29,528 nt of DNA from Acidobacteriota bacterium (GTDB lineage Bacteria; Acidobacteriota; Terriglobia; Terriglobales; Acidobacteriaceae): NCBI GenBank assembly GCA_021799405.1, contig JAJZAL010000036.1:1-29528 (forward strand), in the 5' to 3' direction. The translations under genes were made by a program, and so were the position numbers. Shown in pieces: positions 29,153 to 29,528 of the stretch; the stretch's first letter is position 1, and each line of letters starts with the position of its first letter. The notes below the pieces were generated by a model. The model saw only the letters and a list, made by a program, of their open reading frames with translations, was not told the origin of the DNA and searched no databases.

Positions 29153-29528
29153 TCACTGCTGCGATTGCAGTTGCAGCACGTAGTGGTGCGGAATGGGCCG
29201 GGCCAGGATGTGTTCCCTGGTGGCGAGAGAGTCCTTCTGGCGGTAGATGGCGGAGACCAACTGGTTGGCCGCGGGCTGGACGCTAGGGTAGTGGTCGGCT
29301 CGCAGGGCGACCTGCACGGCGCGCCATTCGTAGAAGCGGAGGTCTTCCTCGTGCCAGACCGCCGTGAGGACCTTGTCGGCCTGATCCATCATGGGCGTCT
29401 GGTAGCGTGCGAGGTTGATGCCATCGGCCAGTTGCCCGGCGCTGAAGGTGCCGATCGGAGAGCCGTCAATTTTGAGCGTGTAAGAGCTGCCGGTCAGGCC
29501 GGAAACCTGGAGGGTCTCCGAGTCGAGA
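29153..29528 (-). CDS. Probable SGNH/GDSL hydrolase, C-terminal part, cut by the window edge
   Basis: The frame is open from the right edge down to a TGA at 29153, giving 124 residues of a C-terminus. LQVSGLTGSSYTLKIDGSPI followed by GTFSAGQLADGINLA resembles the C-terminal part of acidobacterial SGNH/GDSL hydrolases, in which a small beta segment carries a modified sugar- or ester-hydrolase fold. The catalytic Ser block lies outside the window, so the call rests on this C-terminal pattern. The first ATG inside the window (29392) is internal, not the start. It may be co-transcribed with the aldo/keto reductase, with a hairpin between them. Confidence 0.65.
   Translation of the reverse strand, partial: LDSETLQVSGLTGSSYTLKIDGSPIGTFSAGQLADGINLARYQTPMMDQADKVLTAVWHEEDLRFYEWRAVQVALRADHYPSVQPAANQLVSAIYRQKDSLATREHILARPIPHHYVLQLQSQQ

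Noticed and set aside
29153..29392. Separate 79-residue protein beginning at the ATG at 29392
   Set aside because: The same frame is open upstream to the window edge with SGNH-hydrolase-like sequence, so the ATG is internal.
1..29528. tRNA, rRNA, CRISPR arrays, insertion sequences, phage or toxin-antitoxin genes
   Set aside because: I looked for T-loop-like GTTCGA blocks, regularly spaced repeats, transposase motifs and paired small genes and saw none that stand up.

Overview
The window looks like chromosomal DNA of an acidobacterium, probably of the Terriglobia group (Granulicella/Terriglobus/Edaphobacter-like). This is inferred from gene content, not from a marker gene. The DNA is GC-rich. 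It has a very large Oar-type TonB-dependent receptor with a carboxypeptidase-regulatory N-domain, a PadR regulator coupled to a permease-prefix membrane protein, Tat-exported amidase and aldo/keto reductase genes, a DUF2076 protein and an N-terminally extended Hfq-like protein. I see no rRNA, tRNA, CRISPR array, insertion sequence, phage gene or plasmid gene.

Layout. 1-505 (-) is the N-terminal part of a Tat-exported amidase that runs off the left edge. 622-10561 (+) holds trmJ, the 1334-residue TonB-dependent receptor, a DUF2076 protein, a small secreted protein, thiG, ruvC and a FecR-domain secreted protein. Terminators or hairpins separate several of these. 10562-11066 has no gene but holds several palindromes and short repeats. 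11067-21675 (-) is a block of eleven co-directional genes, in order of transcription: argR, argC, argB, argD, argF, argH, argA, tmk, a cytochrome P450, holB and an Hfq-like gene. 21824-26266 (+) is gltB. 26456-28055 (+) carries a GNAT acetyltransferase, a padR regulator and its coupled membrane protein. 28116-29528 (-) holds an aldo/keto reductase and the C-terminus of a probable SGNH/GDSL hydrolase that runs off the right edge.

How the genes work together. The arg genes cover acetylated arginine synthesis from glutamate (short GNAT-type ArgA, ArgB, ArgC, ArgD) through ornithine (ArgF) to arginine (ArgH). argG and argE/argJ are missing here and must lie elsewhere. The repressor gene argR comes first, behind a good sigma70-like promoter whose -10 element lies inside one of two tandem ARG-box-like palindromes, so the whole operon is probably autoregulated. 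gltB, which makes the glutamate precursor, is divergent from it. tmk and holB are a common bacterial pair; here a cytochrome P450 gene sits between them.

Most notable observations: the plus strand changes from C-rich to G-rich inside gltB, at its most conserved segment, whatever the direction of the genes; several genes have a -10-like element 5-7 bases before the start codon, as expected of leaderless mRNAs; a roughly 120-bp composite palindrome overlaps the stop codon of the TonB receptor; a perfect 9-1-9 palindrome covers the -10 and start codon of padR; and the Hfq-like protein has a long N-terminal extension and lacks the usual His of the YKH motif. I did not find a convincing new defence or mobile system.
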